Origin: Phenylobacterium sp.
GTDB taxonomy: Bacteria; Pseudomonadota; Alphaproteobacteria; Caulobacterales; Caulobacteraceae
Direction: 5' to 3'
Length of the DNA: 64,000 nucleotides
NCBI RefSeq assembly: GCF_030679875.1
Contig: NZ_JAUXSP010000011.1
Coordinates: 1 to 64,000 of the forward strand
Each line of letters begins with the position of its first letter. Within the stretch, counting starts at the first letter, position 1. A model generated the notes under the pieces. That model was not told the DNA's origin. It saw only the letters and a list, made by a program, of their open reading frames with translations, and ran no database searches. This document shows, in pieces, positions 9,196-18,104 of this stretch. Both the position numbers and the translations under genes were made by a program.

Positions 9196-9816
9196 TTGCC
9201 CCTACTGGAGCTGATCATCTTCGCCGCCCTGGCGGCCGTTGTCCTCTACCAACTCTATGCGGTGCTGGGGCGGCGTGTCGGACGGCAACCGGAGGACAAG
9301 CCCGCGGCCGAGGGCGTCCCAAGCCCGGTGCGCCAGCCTGAGCGCGTGCTCGAGGCCTCCGAGGAGGCCGAGGGCGTCGCCCTGTCTGGGCTCGCCGCCA
9401 TCCGCGCCCGGGACCCGGCTTTCGACCTCAGCCATTTCCTTCAGGGCGCCAAGTCGGCCTATCAGATGATCGTGAACGCCTTCGCCGGCGGAGACCGCGA
9501 CGCCCTGCGCAACCTTTTGTCGGACGAGGTCTATTCGGCGTTCGAGTCGGCGATCTCGGCGCGCGAGGCCGAGGGCCGCACCGAGACCGTCGAATTCCTG
9601 CATCCCCCCCGGGCGGATATGGAAAAGGCTGAAATGGTTGAAGACGCCGCCCGGGTCACCGTCCGGTTCCTGGCCGAACTGCGCAGCCGCACCAAGGACG
9701 CCAGCGGCGAGGCGGTGGATGATCGCCGGACAGCCGAACTCTGGACCTTCGAGCGCAATCTCAAGAGCCGCGACCCAAACTGGACCCTGGTTCACGTCGA
9801 CGCCGCGGAGGCCTAG
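9196..9816 (+). CDS. Tim44-like inner-membrane-anchored protein
   Basis: Bacterial relative of the mitochondrial import motor subunit Tim44. The protein has 206 residues: one N-terminal membrane helix (LLELIIFAALAAVVLYQLYAVL), a charged linker, then the Tim44-like domain from about residue 75 to the end (FLQGAKSAYQMIVNAFAGGD, WTFERNLKSRDPNWTLVHVDA). It starts with TTG; no in-frame ATG fits the membrane helix. The neighbour secB hints at a role in export or membrane biogenesis, but the bacterial function is not firmly established. mltA follows 4 bp after its stop. Confidence 0.88.
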   Translation: MPLLELIIFAALAAVVLYQLYAVLGRRVGRQPEDKPAAEGVPSPVRQPERVLEASEEAEGVALSGLAAIRARDPAFDLSHFLQGAKSAYQMIVNAFAGGDRDALRNLLSDEVYSAFESAISAREAEGRTETVEFLHPPRADMEKAEMVEDAARVTVRFLAELRSRTKDASGEAVDDRRTAELWTFERNLKSRDPNWTLVHVDAAEA

Positions 9817-9820
9817 GTCC

Positions 9821-10906
9821 GTGCGTCAGCGTCTGGTCGGCGTCCTCGGCGGCGCCCTCCTCCTGAGCGCCTGCGCCACAGCGCGCGGGCCTGATGAGGC
9901 TCCAACTCCCGCACCGGCCCCTCCGGGGCCCGCCCAGCCGGGCGCTCCAGCCGCGCCCGCCAACTTCAGCAGCCTGACCGGCTGGGCCGAGGCCGATCAC
10001 GCCGAGGCCTTCGCGGCCTATCGCGCCACCTGCGGCGTGGCCAAGGCGCCGGCCGAGGCCGAGATCTGCCGCCGGGCCCGCGCTCACACGCGCCTGGAGT
10101 CCCCCGAGGCCCGCGCCTTCTTCGAAGACAATTTCCGCCTGGAGACGGTGCCTGGGGAAGGGGTGCTGACCGCCTATTACGCCCCGGAGTACACAGGCCG
10201 AAGAGCGCCGGACGCCGAATACAGCGCTCCGGTGCGGCCCAAGCCGGCCAATCACGCCGCCCTGTCTGGCCGCGCCGACCGGGCGGCCATCGAGGCGACG
10301 CCGCCTACCGAGGTCCTGGCCTGGATGCGTCCAGAGGAGCTGTTCTTCCTGCAGATACAGGGCTCCGGCGTCCTGACCTTTCCAGATGGCGAACGGGTCA
10401 AGGTGCTCTTCGCCGCTCACAATGACCTGCCCTTCTCCGGCATCGCCAATCCCATGCGCGACCGCGGGCTGCTGGCGGCCAACAACACCTCTGGCGAGGC
10501 GATCCGCGCCTGGCTGGCGGCGAGGCGGGGGCCAGAGGCTGACGCCATCATGCGGCTCAATCGCCGCTATGTCTGGTTCCGCCTGGAGCCCGATGACGGG
10601 CTTCACCCGGTCGGCGCGGCAGGCATCCCCCTGCCCCCGGACCACGCCATCGCCGTGGATCTGTCGCAACACCGGGTCGGCGAGCTGTTCTGGATCGATG
10701 CGGTGGCGCCCATCCTCACCGGCGCCTTTCCCACCTATCGCCGGCTCGCCATGGCCCTGGACACCGGTGGCGCCATCAAGGGCCAGGTGCGGGCTGACCT
10801 CTATCTGGGCTCCGGCCCCGAGGCCGGGGTGGAGGCGGGCCGCGTCCGCCATACCCTGCGCATGATCCGTCTCGCGCCCAGGGTCGGGCCAGACCCCAGC
10901 CGATGA
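9821..10906 (+). CDS. mltA: Membrane-bound lytic murein transglycosylase A
   Basis: Outer-membrane lipoprotein that cleaves peptidoglycan glycan strands to 1,6-anhydromuropeptides. The GTG start gives 361 residues with a lipoprotein signal and the lipobox LLSAC. A Pro/Ala-rich linker follows. The MltA domain includes LTAYYAPEYTGRRAP and LQIQGSGVLTFPDGE. The C-terminal 3D domain (ALDTGGAIKGQVRADLYLGS) has the catalytic-type Asp residues. The frame is open further upstream inside the Tim44-like gene, but only the GTG start creates the signal peptide. The stop overlaps the smr start by 4 bp. Confidence 0.95.
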   Translation: MRQRLVGVLGGALLLSACATARGPDEAPTPAPAPPGPAQPGAPAAPANFSSLTGWAEADHAEAFAAYRATCGVAKAPAEAEICRRARAHTRLESPEARAFFEDNFRLETVPGEGVLTAYYAPEYTGRRAPDAEYSAPVRPKPANHAALSGRADRAAIEATPPTEVLAWMRPEELFFLQIQGSGVLTFPDGERVKVLFAAHNDLPFSGIANPMRDRGLLAANNTSGEAIRAWLAARRGPEADAIMRLNRRYVWFRLEPDDGLHPVGAAGIPLPPDHAIAVDLSQHRVGELFWIDAVAPILTGAFPTYRRLAMALDTGGAIKGQVRADLYLGSGPEAGVEAGRVRHTLRMIRLAPRVGPDPSR

Positions 10907-11484
10907 AACGCCCGCTTCGGCCTGAGGAGCACAAGCTCTGGTCGGTCGTGGCGGCCACGCTCCATCCCCTGCCGGGACGCCATACGCCGACAGCGCCGAG
11001 TGAGCCCGATCCTGGCCCGCCCGCGGGGCCCCCCCACCCGGGCCAACACCCGCAGGTCAAACCGCCCCCGGGCAAACGGCCAAAGGCCGCGCCCAAGGGT
11101 CCCGCCCCCGCCCCGCCCCGGGCCCTGCCGCCGGCTCCCTGGCCCGGGCCGGAGTTCATTGAGCCCAATCGCCATCACCGGATCGTGCGCGAGCGCGACC
11201 CCATCGCCGCCCGGCTGGACCTGCACGGCCTGACCTATGACGCCGCGCGGGCGCGGCTGGACGCCTTCCTGCTCCAGGCCTGGCACGAGGGCCATCGGGC
11301 GGTGCTGGTGATCACCGGCAAGGGTTCCCGCGGGAGCGGTGACGGGACCCTGCGCCGGGCCGCCCCGGAATGGCTGGCCGCGGCCCATCTGCGCCCCATC
11401 GTGGCCGGGGTGTCGGAGGCGCACCGCCGGCACGGGGGCGGGGGCGCCCTCTATGTGGCCCTGAAGCGCAAACCCCGGGGGTGA
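10903..11484 (+). CDS. Smr domain protein
   Basis: C-terminal Smr domain (about residues 100-193), related to the nicking or ribosome-rescue endonuclease domain of MutS2. Motifs seen: LDLHGLTYDAAR, VLVITGKGSR and HGGGGALYVALKRK. The N-terminal half is Pro-rich and looks disordered, as in other alphaproteobacterial single-domain Smr proteins. The exact substrate is not known for this subfamily. Translationally coupled to mltA. Confidence 0.9.
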   Translation: MKRPLRPEEHKLWSVVAATLHPLPGRHTPTAPSEPDPGPPAGPPHPGQHPQVKPPPGKRPKAAPKGPAPAPPRALPPAPWPGPEFIEPNRHHRIVRERDPIAARLDLHGLTYDAARARLDAFLLQAWHEGHRAVLVITGKGSRGSGDGTLRRAAPEWLAAAHLRPIVAGVSEAHRRHGGGGALYVALKRKPRG

Positions 11485-11535
11485 GCCTGCGCCGGGTTTT
11501 CGCGCTAGACTGACTGAAGTTGAAAGAGGTCGCCG

Positions 11536-11862
11536 ATGAAGCCCGTCACCATCGATATCCCCCACACCCTGGGCGCAGCCGAGGCCCGCAAGCGTCTTGA
11601 GGAAGGGTTCGAAAAGATCCTCAGCCAGTTCGGCGAGAGCGCCAAGCTGACCCGCCAGTGGAGCGGCGACCAGATGGGTTTCTCGGCCACGGTGATCGGC
11701 CAGACCATCAGCGGCCATCTGGATGTCCTGCCCGACGCGGTGCGGATGGAGATCAACCTGCCCAATGTGCTGGCCATGATGGCCGGCAAGATCCGGGGCA
11801 AGGTCGAGAAACAGGGCCAGCTGCTGCTGGAGAGCAAGCCGACGCCACCGCCGAAGGGGTGA
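11536..11862 (+). CDS. Polyhydroxyalkanoic acid system family protein
   Basis: Small protein (108 residues) of the family annotated as putative polyhydroxyalkanoic acid system protein. It starts MKPVTIDIPHTLGAAEARKR and continues with a short beta-rich domain (FSATVIGQTISGHLDVLPD). The family is found near granule genes in some bacteria, but its biochemical role is unproven, and no PHA genes are near here. It is convergent with hisE, with a 2-bp gap. SD-like GAAAGAGG precedes the ATG. Confidence 0.8.
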   Translation: MKPVTIDIPHTLGAAEARKRLEEGFEKILSQFGESAKLTRQWSGDQMGFSATVIGQTISGHLDVLPDAVRMEINLPNVLAMMAGKIRGKVEKQGQLLLESKPTPPPKG

Positions 11863-11864
11863 AC

Positions 11865-12188
11865 TCAGCCCTTGCGGCCGGCCTTCTCGTCATGGCCGGA
11901 AACGCCCTCCCGGGCCTCCAGCCTGGCGGCCACCTCGTCCAGGGAAACGCCCGCGGCGGCCATGACCACCAGCCAGTGATAGAGGAGGTCGGCGCTCTCG
12001 CTAGCCAGGGCGTCCCGGTCGCTTTGCACGGCGGCGATCACCGTCTCGACCGCTTCTTCCCCGAGCTTCTTGGCCGCCAGGGCAGGATCGGCCAGCAGGC
12101 GAGCGGTATAGGAGGCGGTGGCGTCGCCGCCCTTGCGACTTTCGATCACGGCCGACAACCGGGTCAGAATTTCGGCGAGCCGGCTCAC
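11865..12188 (-). CDS. hisE: Phosphoribosyl-ATP pyrophosphatase
   Basis: Second step of histidine synthesis: hydrolyses PR-ATP to PR-AMP. The protein has 107 residues, the single-domain form not fused to HisI. The MazG-like fold shows in [16 protein letters not shown] and [15 protein letters not shown], with the metal-binding Glu/Asp residues. Last gene of hisB-H-A-F-E; its ATG overlaps the hisF stop by 4 bp. Confidence 0.96.
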   Translation of the reverse strand: MSRLAEILTRLSAVIESRKGGDATASYTARLLADPALAAKKLGEEAVETVIAAVQSDRDALASESADLLYHWLVVMAAAGVSLDEVAARLEAREGVSGHDEKAGRKG

Positions 12189-13009
12189 GAGAAGGCCTCT
12201 GCCGCGTCGCGGCGCATCTCGGCCCCGGTCAGGCGGGCGGGCAGGCCAGCGGCGACCATGGCCTGCTTGACCTCGCCGATGGACACCTCGCCGAAATGGA
12301 AGATGGAGGCGGCCAGCACCGCATCAGCGCCCCCCTGGGTGGCGGCCTCGACCATGTGGGCCGCCGAGCCCGCGCCCCCCGAGGCGATCACCGGCACGCT
12401 GACCGCCGAGGTGATCGCCCGCAGCAGGGCGATGTCATAGCCGGTCTTGGCGCCGTCGCGGTCCATGGAGGTCAGCAGGATCTCGCCGGCCCCCTTCTCC
12501 ACCGCCAGGCGGGCATAGTCGATCACGTCCAGGCCGGTATCCTTGCGCCCACCATAGGTGAACACGCGCCAGCCGTCATTGCGTCCGCCCTGCCCTGAGA
12601 CGGCGGCGCCGTGCTTGGCGTCGATGGCGCAGACCACGGCCTGGGAGCCGAAGGCGTCGGCGCAGGCGCTGATCAGGTCGGGATTCTCCACCGCCGCGGT
12701 GTTGACCGAAATCTTGTCGGCCCCGGCCAGCAGCAGACGGCGGGCGTCCTCCACCGCGCGGATACCGCCGCCGACGCTGAGCGGCATGAAACAGACATCG
12801 GCGGTGCGGGCGATGACGTCGAGGATGGCCCCGCGGCCCTCGTGGCTGGCGGTGATGTCCAGGAACATCAGCTCATCGGCGCCGGCGGCGTCATAGGCGC
12901 TGGCCTGCTCCACCGGATCGCCGGCGTCGCGCAGGGAGAGGAACTGCACGCCCTTGACCACGCGGCCGTCCTTGACGTCCAGGCAGGGAATGACGCGCAG
13001 GTTCAGCAT
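12185..13009 (-). CDS. hisF: Imidazole glycerol phosphate synthase cyclase subunit
   Basis: With HisH, makes imidazole glycerol phosphate and AICAR from PRFAR and ammonia. The protein has 274 residues, a TIM barrel. The first catalytic Asp is in [15 protein letters not shown] and the second in CAIDAKHG. Phosphate-binding loops lie in [12 protein letters not shown] and [13 protein letters not shown]. It overlaps hisE by 4 bp and the hisA stop by 1 bp. Confidence 0.97.
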   Translation of the reverse strand: MLNLRVIPCLDVKDGRVVKGVQFLSLRDAGDPVEQASAYDAAGADELMFLDITASHEGRGAILDVIARTADVCFMPLSVGGGIRAVEDARRLLLAGADKISVNTAAVENPDLISACADAFGSQAVVCAIDAKHGAAVSGQGGRNDGWRVFTYGGRKDTGLDVIDYARLAVEKGAGEILLTSMDRDGAKTGYDIALLRAITSAVSVPVIASGGAGSAAHMVEAATQGGADAVLAASIFHFGEVSIGEVKQAMVAAGLPARLTGAEMRRDAAEAFS

Positions 13010-13731
13010 CAGGCCGCAGCCTTGATGGCTTCGGCCGCCTTGATGGCCCCGGTATAGAGCGCCCGGCCCAGGACCGCGCCGGCGATCGGCCGGCCCTTGC
13101 GGGCCCGCAGGCGGTGAATGTCCTCGACGCTGGCCAGGCCCCCCGCGGCGATCACAGGAATATCCACCGCGTCAGCCATGGCCCCGAACACGTCGACATT
13201 GAAGCCCGTCAGGGCGCCGTCGCGGTCGATGTCGGTGATGATCAGGGCGCTGACGCCCGCGTCCTCGAACCGCTTGGCCACGGTCACGGCGTCGAGGTCG
13301 GAATCCTCGGTCCAGCCCTGGACGGCGACCTTGCCGCCGCGGACATCGACGCTGACGGCGATCTGCTCGGGCCACAGGCGGGCGGCCTCGACCACCACAT
13401 GAGGCTCGCGCACGGCCAGGGTGCCGAGGATCACGCGGCTGACCCCGGCCTCGATCCAGCCCTCGATGTCGGCCAGGCTGCGGATGCCGCCGCCCAGCTG
13501 CACCGGCACCGACACGGCCTCCAGAATGGCCTCCACGGCCGAGGCGTTGACCGCCTTGCCTTCCACCGCCCCGTTCAGATCCACCACATGGATCCAGGGG
13601 AAGCCGGCATTGGCCCATTGCCGGGCCTGATCGGCGGGGGAGGTGTTGAACACCGTGGCGGTGTCGAGGACGCCGTGCAGCACGCGCACGCACTGGCCGT
13701 CCTTCAGATCAATGGCCGGGTAGAGGATCAA
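13009..13731 (-). CDS. hisA: ProFAR isomerase (1-(5-phosphoribosyl)-5-[(5-phosphoribosylamino)methylideneamino]imidazole-4-carboxamide isomerase)
   Basis: Fourth-step isomerase of histidine synthesis. With a TTG start at 13731 the protein begins [20 protein letters not shown], the exact family start, and has 240 residues. This TTG overlaps the hisH stop as TTGA, the same coupling seen elsewhere in this operon. A GTG at 13740 is an alternative, adding three residues. Half-barrel phosphate loops: [12 protein letters not shown] and [12 protein letters not shown]. Confidence 0.95.
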   Translation of the reverse strand: MILYPAIDLKDGQCVRVLHGVLDTATVFNTSPADQARQWANAGFPWIHVVDLNGAVEGKAVNASAVEAILEAVSVPVQLGGGIRSLADIEGWIEAGVSRVILGTLAVREPHVVVEAARLWPEQIAVSVDVRGGKVAVQGWTEDSDLDAVTVAKRFEDAGVSALIITDIDRDGALTGFNVDVFGAMADAVDIPVIAAGGLASVEDIHRLRARKGRPIAGAVLGRALYTGAIKAAEAIKAAA

Positions 13732-14372
13732 GGTCGCCACTCCAGAAAGCGCGCGAGGAGAGAAAGCCCGGCAGACTGCGACTTCTCCGGGTGGAATTGA
13801 ACCCCCGCCACATTGCCCCGCGCCACGGCGGCGGCGAACCGGCCCCCGTGATCGGTGAAGGCGGCCACGTCGGCCGGGTCGGCCGCGTGGAAGGCGAAGG
13901 AGTGGGTGAAATACATGGCGCCGTCGGGGGCGAGGCCGAGGGCCTGTCCCGCCGGGCTGATGTCGTCGAGGCTGTTCCAGCCCATGTGCGGCACCTTGCA
14001 GGTCGGGCTGGCGGGCGTCAGGCGACGGACCTCGCCGGGAATCCAGTCGAGACCCGGGGTCTCGCCGAACTCCAGGCCGCGGCTGGCCAGGAGCTGCATG
14101 CCGACGCAAACCCCCAGGAACGGGACGCCACGACCCTGCACCGCCTGGGTGATCGCCTCGACGAGGCCTGACCGGGCCGTCAGCGCTTCGCGGCAGGCGG
14201 CGAAGGCGCCGACGCCGGGCAGCACGATGCGGTCGGCGGCGGCCACCGTCTCCGGGTCAGAGGTGACGCAAATCTCCGCGCCCCCAGGCGCGGCGCCGGC
14301 GGCTTTCACAAGGGCGTTCTGCGCCGAACGGAGATTGCCCGACCCATAGTCGATCAGGGCGACGGTCTGCAT
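13728..14372 (-). CDS. hisH: Imidazole glycerol phosphate synthase glutamine amidotransferase subunit
   Basis: Class I glutaminase that feeds ammonia to HisF. The protein has 214 residues. The nucleophile Cys is in FLGVCVGMQLL, and the His/Glu of the triad are in VAGVQFHPEKSQ. The oxyanion and start region is IDYGSGNLRSAQNAL. It sits between hisB and hisA. Confidence 0.97.
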   Translation of the reverse strand: MQTVALIDYGSGNLRSAQNALVKAAGAAPGGAEICVTSDPETVAAADRIVLPGVGAFAACREALTARSGLVEAITQAVQGRGVPFLGVCVGMQLLASRGLEFGETPGLDWIPGEVRRLTPASPTCKVPHMGWNSLDDISPAGQALGLAPDGAMYFTHSFAFHAADPADVAAFTDHGGRFAAAVARGNVAGVQFHPEKSQSAGLSLLARFLEWRP

Positions 14373-14399
14373 AGCGGTTCCTTAGACCCTAGGGGCGCC

Positions 14400-14990
14400 C
14401 TAGAGCACGCCCTTTGTGGAGGGGGCCTGGCCGCCCGTCTTGGGGTCGATCTCAATGGCCGTGCGCAGGGCCCTCGCCAAGGCCTTGAATCCGCTTTCGG
14501 CGATATGGTGGCTGTTCTCCCCGTACAGGGTCTCCAGATGCACGCAGGCGCCGCAGTTCATGGCGAAGGCGTGGTGGAATTCCTTGAACAGCTCGGTGTC
14601 CATCTCGCCGATCTTCGGCGTGCGGAAGGCCACCTTCCAGATCAGATAGGGCCGGTTGGACAGGTCCAGGGCGCAGCGGGTCAGGGTCTCGTCCATGGGG
14701 ATATAGGCGTCGCCGAACCGGCGGATGCCCTTGAACCCGTCCAGGGCCTTGTGGATCGCCTGGCCCAGAACGATGCCTGTGTCCTCCACCGTGTGGTGGA
14801 AATCGATGTGCAGGTCGCCCTTGGTGCGGACCTTCAGGTCGATGCCCCCATGGCGGGCGAAGGCGTCAAGCATGTGGTCGAAGAAGCCGACGCCGGTCTC
14901 GACGTCGGACACACCGGTTCCATCCAGATCAACGCTGACGGTGATCTGGGTTTCCTTGGTGTTGCGGACCACCTCGGCCGTGCGCGCCAT
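14400..14990 (-). CDS. hisB: Imidazoleglycerol-phosphate dehydratase
   Basis: Mn-dependent dehydratase, single-function form (196 residues; no phosphatase domain). Metal-binding His motifs: [25 protein letters not shown] and [15 protein letters not shown], with NSHHIAES near the end. First gene of the his block. A PfkB kinase gene ends 5 bp upstream, so both may share one transcript. Confidence 0.97.
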   Translation of the reverse strand: MARTAEVVRNTKETQITVSVDLDGTGVSDVETGVGFFDHMLDAFARHGGIDLKVRTKGDLHIDFHHTVEDTGIVLGQAIHKALDGFKGIRRFGDAYIPMDETLTRCALDLSNRPYLIWKVAFRTPKIGEMDTELFKEFHHAFAMNCGACVHLETLYGENSHHIAESGFKALARALRTAIEIDPKTGGQAPSTKGVL

Positions 14991-14995
14991 GGGCT

Positions 14996-15985
14996 CTAAA
15001 GTCCTCTCGAAGCGGCCAGGGCCTTCAGCGAGGCCTGCGGCCGGGGGCCATAGTGGGAAATCACCTCGGCCGCCGCCAGGGCGCCCAGCTGGCCGCAGAC
15101 CGGAAGCGAACGATCATTCGCCAGTCCATATAGGAAGCCGGCGGCGTACTGGTCGCCGGCGCCGGTGGTGTCGACCACCTTGTCCACCGCCGCGGCCCAG
15201 ATTTCGTGGCGGGCCTCGCCAGCGGCGATCACCGAGCCCTGTTCGCTGCGGGTCACCGCAGCCATGGCTGTGCGCGACGCCAGGGCGTCGACGGCGGCGT
15301 AGAAGTTGGTGGTCTCGAACAGGGCGCAGACCTCGGCCTCATTGGCGAAGACGATGTCCACCTGGGTCTCGATGAATCCCATCAGGGCGTCGCGATGGCG
15401 CTCGACCACAAAGGCGTCCGACAGGGTCAGGGCGATCTGGCGGCCATTGGCCCTGGCCAGGCCGGCGGCCTTGGCGAAGGCCCGGCGGGCCTCGAAGGGG
15501 TCGAACAGATAGCCTTCCAGATAGACGATCTTCGAGGCCTCGACGATGGCCGGGTCGATATCGTCGGCGGTCAGCTCGGTGGAGGCACCCAGATAGGTGC
15601 ACATGGTGCGCTGGCCGTCGGGCGTCACATTGATCAGGCAACGGGCCGTGGCGGGGCCGGCCCCCAGGGGCGTGACGTCAAAGCGCACCCCTTGGGCGCG
15701 CAGGTCATGGATGAAGACGTCGCCCAGCTGGTCCTTGGCCACCTTGCCGAGATAGGCCGCCTTGCCGCCGAAGCTGGCGACCCCGGCCACCGTATTGCCG
15801 GCCGAGCCGCCGGAGGTCTCCACGCCCGGCGCCATGCGGCTGTAGAGATCAACCCCGCGCGCCTCGTCGATCAGCATCATCGCGCCCTTGGACAGGCCTT
15901 CGGACTCCAGGAAGGCTTCCGGCGCCGGGGCGATCACGTCGACGATGGCGTTGCCGATGGCGGTGACGTCGTAGAGCTCGGTCAT
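14996..15985 (-). CDS. PfkB-family carbohydrate/nucleoside kinase (adenosine kinase-like)
   Basis: Ribokinase-fold kinase of 329 residues. The second PfkB signature [16 protein letters not shown] contains the catalytic Asp and the anion hole. The glycine-rich [17 protein letters not shown] contributes to sugar binding. Closest in style to the alphaproteobacterial group annotated as adenosine kinase; fructokinase-like use cannot be ruled out. Its stop lies 5 bp before hisB on the same strand. Confidence 0.85.
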   Translation of the reverse strand: MTELYDVTAIGNAIVDVIAPAPEAFLESEGLSKGAMMLIDEARGVDLYSRMAPGVETSGGSAGNTVAGVASFGGKAAYLGKVAKDQLGDVFIHDLRAQGVRFDVTPLGAGPATARCLINVTPDGQRTMCTYLGASTELTADDIDPAIVEASKIVYLEGYLFDPFEARRAFAKAAGLARANGRQIALTLSDAFVVERHRDALMGFIETQVDIVFANEAEVCALFETTNFYAAVDALASRTAMAAVTRSEQGSVIAAGEARHEIWAAAVDKVVDTTGAGDQYAAGFLYGLANDRSLPVCGQLGALAAAEVISHYGPRPQASLKALAASRGL

Positions 15986-16201
15986 TGCGGGAGGTTTTCT
16001 CTTCTCATTGGGCGCCGGTGATCAGGCGGTGATCAGGGAACGGGCGCCGATTACAGGGAAAGCACAGTCGGGGCAATGTGAAGCAAGGCCGCGACCGGGC
16101 CAAACATGGCGGCGCCGCGGCCTTCGACAACGTACCCGGGACGACGGGCTTGAAATGGCCAGCCTTGCGGAGACCGTCATGATCGGGCGCTATCGAGCGC
16201 T

Positions 16202-16735
16202 ATGCAGCTCTACCACTTCAGCGACGATCCGGGCATCGCGGTTTTCGAGCCCCGCCCTGTCCGCGCGCCCTCAGAGCGGGGCCCGGGACGTGAATGGCTG
16301 AACGGTCCCCTGGTCTGGGCCATCGAAGCGGCCCGCCAGGCCATGTACCTGTTTCCCCGGGACTGCCCACGCATCCTGCTGTGGCCGACAGAGACGACGA
16401 GCGCCGCCGATCATGCGGCCTGGTTCGGGGCCAGCCCGGCGGCCGCCATCGCCTATGTCGAATGGGCCTGGCTGGAGCGGCTGCGCGCCGCCACCCTCTA
16501 TCGCTACGCCTTGCCGGCCGAGGCCTTCAAGAGCCTGGACGACGCGGGCATGTGGGTGGCGCGCGAAACGGTGACGCCCACCGGCTGCGAGGCGCTGAGC
16601 GACCTGCCCGCGGCCCTGCGCGAAGCCGGCGTCGAGCTTCGGCTCACCGAGACCCTGACCCATCTGCGGCCGGTCTGGGACACCACCCTGCACGCCAGCG
16701 GCATCCGCCTGCGCCACGCCAAGGACTGGACATGA
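16202..16735 (+). CDS. DUF6886 family protein
   Basis: Protein of unknown function, 177 residues, no signal peptide or membrane helix. Recognised by the N-terminal LYHFSDDPGIAVFEPRP and the PLVWAIEAARQAMYLFPRDCPRI segment. The family is widespread and uncharacterised; the compact domain with conserved His/Arg looks enzymatic, but no activity is known. It overlaps the following cyclophilin gene by 4 bp. Confidence 0.75.
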   Translation: MQLYHFSDDPGIAVFEPRPVRAPSERGPGREWLNGPLVWAIEAARQAMYLFPRDCPRILLWPTETTSAADHAAWFGASPAAAIAYVEWAWLERLRAATLYRYALPAEAFKSLDDAGMWVARETVTPTGCEALSDLPAALREAGVELRLTETLTHLRPVWDTTLHASGIRLRHAKDWT

Positions 16736-17541
16736 AGACAATCCTGCTCGCCGGCCTTGCGGCCGCGCTCCTGCCCTTCGCCGCCAGCGCCGCGGACTGG
16801 CGCACGCCCGACCCCGCCGAGACCCTGGTGATCGACACCACCAAGGGCCGCATCGTCGTGGAGCTGGCGCCCCTGGTCGCGCCGGCGGCCGTCGCCCGGG
16901 TCAAGCTGTTGGCCAAGGAAGGCGTCTATGACGGCCTCCAGTTCCACCGGGTGATTGCGGGCTTCGTCGCCCAGACCGGCAATCCGGGCGATCGCGACGG
17001 GGGGACCTCCGACCATCCTGATCTCGCCCCGGAATTCACCTTTCGCCTGACCCCGACGGTGTCAGCCGAAGTCGCCTTGGTCACCCAGGCCAGCGACGGG
17101 CGGACGGGCTTTCTGGGCGCCATGCCGATCGCGGCGGTCTCGGCTGGCGAACAGGCCCGGGCCCGCAACGGCCGGGTCCTGGCCTGGGGCGCCTATTGCC
17201 CGGGGGTGTTCGGCATGGGCCGCCAGGCTGATCCCGGCACCGCCAACAGCGAGATCTTCGTCATGCTCGACGCCGCCCGGCGCCTGGACCGGGACTACAC
17301 CCCGTTCGGCCGGGTGATCGCCGGGATGGACGTGGCCCAGGCCCTGGCGGTGGGCGAGCCGCCGGAGAGCCCCGACCGCATGGTCCGCGTGGCGCTCGCC
17401 GCCGACCTGCCGCAGGCCGAACGCCCGAGGCTTGAGGTGGCTGATCCTGCGGGCGGTCTCCTCCAGGCCCGCATCGCCGCCCTGCGCGCACAGAAGGGCG
17501 CCGACTTCACCGTCTGCGACGTGGAGATCCCGGTGCGCTGA
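16732..17541 (+). CDS. Periplasmic cyclophilin-type peptidyl-prolyl cis-trans isomerase
   Basis: The ATG at 16732 gives 269 residues with a Sec signal peptide (MKTILLAGLAAALLPFAASA). The cyclophilin domain covers about 25-215: FHRVIAGFVAQTGNPGD contains the catalytic Arg and substrate-binding Phe, and FGRVIAGMDVAQAL closes the fold. A C-terminal extension of about 50 residues beyond the usual domain contains one Cys (DFTVCDVEI). The frame stays open upstream through the DUF6886 gene, but that part is a shadow. Confidence 0.9.
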   Translation: MKTILLAGLAAALLPFAASAADWRTPDPAETLVIDTTKGRIVVELAPLVAPAAVARVKLLAKEGVYDGLQFHRVIAGFVAQTGNPGDRDGGTSDHPDLAPEFTFRLTPTVSAEVALVTQASDGRTGFLGAMPIAAVSAGEQARARNGRVLAWGAYCPGVFGMGRQADPGTANSEIFVMLDAARRLDRDYTPFGRVIAGMDVAQALAVGEPPESPDRMVRVALAADLPQAERPRLEVADPAGGLLQARIAALRAQKGADFTVCDVEIPVR

Positions 17542-17554
17542 GCCACCTCTCATC

Positions 17555-17643
17555 CCGTCACCCTCGGGCTTGTCCCGAGGGTCCCTCGTCGGGGCAGGCG
17601 CAAGCGTCGAGAGGGACCCTGGGCACAAGGCCCAGGGTGACGG
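17555..17643. repeat. Nested palindromic repeat, copy A
   Basis: An 89-bp element bounded by the perfect inverted ends CCGTCACCCT and AGGGTGACGG. Inside are two hairpins, CCCTCGGG/CCCGAGGG (loop CTTGT) and CCCTGGGC/GCCCAGGG (loop ACAAG), around a centre containing GCGCAAGC. It lies 34 bp upstream of the GIY-YIG gene start. Confidence 0.9.
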
Positions 17644-17677
17644 TTAGTATGTGGCGGCTAACGGGAGGGCGAGACCC

Positions 17678-17977
17678 ATGGTTGGGCGCGACGCCTACAT
17701 CGCAGTCTACATGATGAGCGACCGGCCCCGCGGGACGATCTATATCGGGGTGACAAGCCAAATCGCCCGCCGGATCTGGGAGCATCGAGAGGGCGTCGAG
17801 CCCGGCTTCACCCGCCGATATGGGCTCAAACGCCTGGTCTGGTACGAGCCCCAAGACGACATGGGCGTGGCGATCCAGCGGGAAAAGTCCCTCAAGCACT
17901 GGCCGCGACAATGGAAAATCAACCTGATCGAGGCGACGAACCCACATTGGGACGATCTCTATCCGGGCCTAACCTGA
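17678..17977 (+). CDS. Single-domain GIY-YIG nuclease
   Basis: Small protein (99 residues) consisting of one GIY-YIG endonuclease domain. Motifs: VYMMSD...GTIYIGVTSQIARRIWEHR (the degenerate GIY/YIG pair with the catalytic Tyr and Arg) and AIQREKSLKHW with the metal-binding Glu. The ATG at 17678 is preceded by GGGAGGG, which decides it over a GTG 27 bp upstream. The gene is bracketed by two directly oriented copies of a nested palindromic repeat (17555-17643 and 18001-18087). The function of this subgroup is unknown; a link to repeat mobility is inferred from context only. Confidence 0.9.
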   Translation: MVGRDAYIAVYMMSDRPRGTIYIGVTSQIARRIWEHREGVEPGFTRRYGLKRLVWYEPQDDMGVAIQREKSLKHWPRQWKINLIEATNPHWDDLYPGLT

Positions 17978-18000
17978 CGACGCCTCGCCACCGCCCGGCT

Positions 18001-18087
18001 CGTCACCCTCGGGCTTGTCCCGAGGGTCCCTGTCGAGGGCGGGCGCAAGCGGCGCGAGGAACCCTGGGCGCAAGGCCCAGGGTGACG
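18001..18087. repeat. Nested palindromic repeat, copy B
   Basis: An 87-bp element with ends CGTCACCCT and AGGGTGACG and the same two hairpins and GCGCAAGC centre as copy A, in the same orientation. It lies 23 bp downstream of the GIY-YIG stop codon, between it and the convergent nth gene. Confidence 0.9.
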
Positions 18088-18104
18088 GGATGGAGCTGAG
18101 GCCC

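Noticed and set aside
17555-18087. Insertion sequence with terminal repeats
   Set aside because: The flanking repeats are direct and each is itself a nested palindrome; no transposase is present and no target duplication was seen.
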